Source: Bradyrhizobium sp. sGM-13 (GTDB taxonomy: Bacteria > Pseudomonadota > Alphaproteobacteria > Rhizobiales > Xanthobacteraceae). Taken from it: a stretch of 64,000 nt of DNA. The translations under genes and the position numbers were made by a program. The stretch covers positions 1-64,000 of the forward strand of contig NZ_JAGWDK010000015.1 in NCBI RefSeq assembly GCF_018398875.1, given 5' to 3'. This document shows, piece after piece, positions 63,982-64,000 of this stretch (positions within the stretch are counted from its first letter, which is position 1; every line of letters begins with the position of its first letter). Below the pieces are notes generated by a model, which saw only the letters and a list, made by a program, of their open reading frames with translations, was not told the DNA's origin and ran no database searches.

Positions 63982-64000
63982 ATGTCAAAGCAACTCACAC
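63982..64000 (+). CDS. Start of a divergent gene, truncated by the window edge
   Basis: ATG is preceded by a GGAG sequence 8 bases upstream, and the gap of 132 bases from the divergent LysR start is a typical LysR target arrangement. Only six codons are seen (MSKQLT), so no function can be given. Confidence 0.4.

Overview
The window looks like a chromosomal segment of a Bradyrhizobium-type alphaproteobacterium (Nitrobacteraceae). The evidence is a GC-rich sequence with strong G/C third-position bias, a split three-gene proton-translocating transhydrogenase preceded by a tiny aa3-oxidase subunit IV gene, a DUF1036-pyruvate kinase / DUF1244 / GapR (DUF2312) neighbourhood, exact CtrA-type boxes (TTAA-N7-TTAA), and several families of short palindromic intergenic repeats familiar from Bradyrhizobium. 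I see no phage, insertion sequence, CRISPR array, tRNA or rRNA. It is mostly core genome.

Layout. 0.4-10.5 kb: the Tol-Pal envelope system (tolQ, tolR, tolA, tolB, pal, cpoB). It is interrupted between tolB and pal by a membrane GGDEF-EAL protein and a FeeM-like N-acyl amino acid synthase with an exact CtrA box in front, and between pal and cpoB by an opposite-strand alpha/beta hydrolase. 10.5-15.4 kb: a manganese catalase-DUF892 fusion, tilS and ftsH. 15.4-23 kb: metE and nrdAB, divergent, each behind its own cobalamin riboswitch. 23-30.9 kb: a GT87 membrane glycosyltransferase, TetR, OsmC, pyruvate kinase with a DUF1036 protein, DUF1244, gapR and a DUF882 peptidase-like protein. 31-36.4 kb: a large L,D-transpeptidase, an orphan sigma-54 response regulator with an exact CtrA box, a TerC protein and a small membrane protein. 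36.5-45.5 kb: an HTH gene coupled to an unknown gene, an M3 peptidase, an exported intradiol dioxygenase, a COX4-like mini-gene, pntAA-pntAB-pntB, a hydrolase, a Ca2+/H+ antiporter and a cupin. 45.6-54 kb: a membrane-anchored repeat protein, a TPR lipoprotein, rpsU, aqpZ, purEK, a GGDEF protein, small conserved proteins including two divergent DUF465 genes, and an FAD oxidoreductase. 54-64 kb: a PAS-GGDEF-EAL protein, an ABC-F ATPase, glpD with a class III cyclase, a TPR protein, a LysR regulator and the start of a divergent gene.

Themes. (1) Envelope and division: Tol-Pal-CpoB, L,D-transpeptidase, DUF882 protein, FtsH and GapR, with CtrA-like boxes at several promoters. (2) B12 economy: both B12-independent isozymes (MetE, class Ia ribonucleotide reductase) sit behind back-to-back B12 riboswitches that share an identical 16-base element downstream of the aptamer. 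(3) Second messengers: three c-di-GMP genes and one cyclase. The strongest candidates for something little described are the CtrA-box N-acyl synthase embedded with a c-di-GMP gene in the tol-pal locus, and the Mn-catalase/DUF892 fusion. Start codons were chosen by eye; database searches were not possible.
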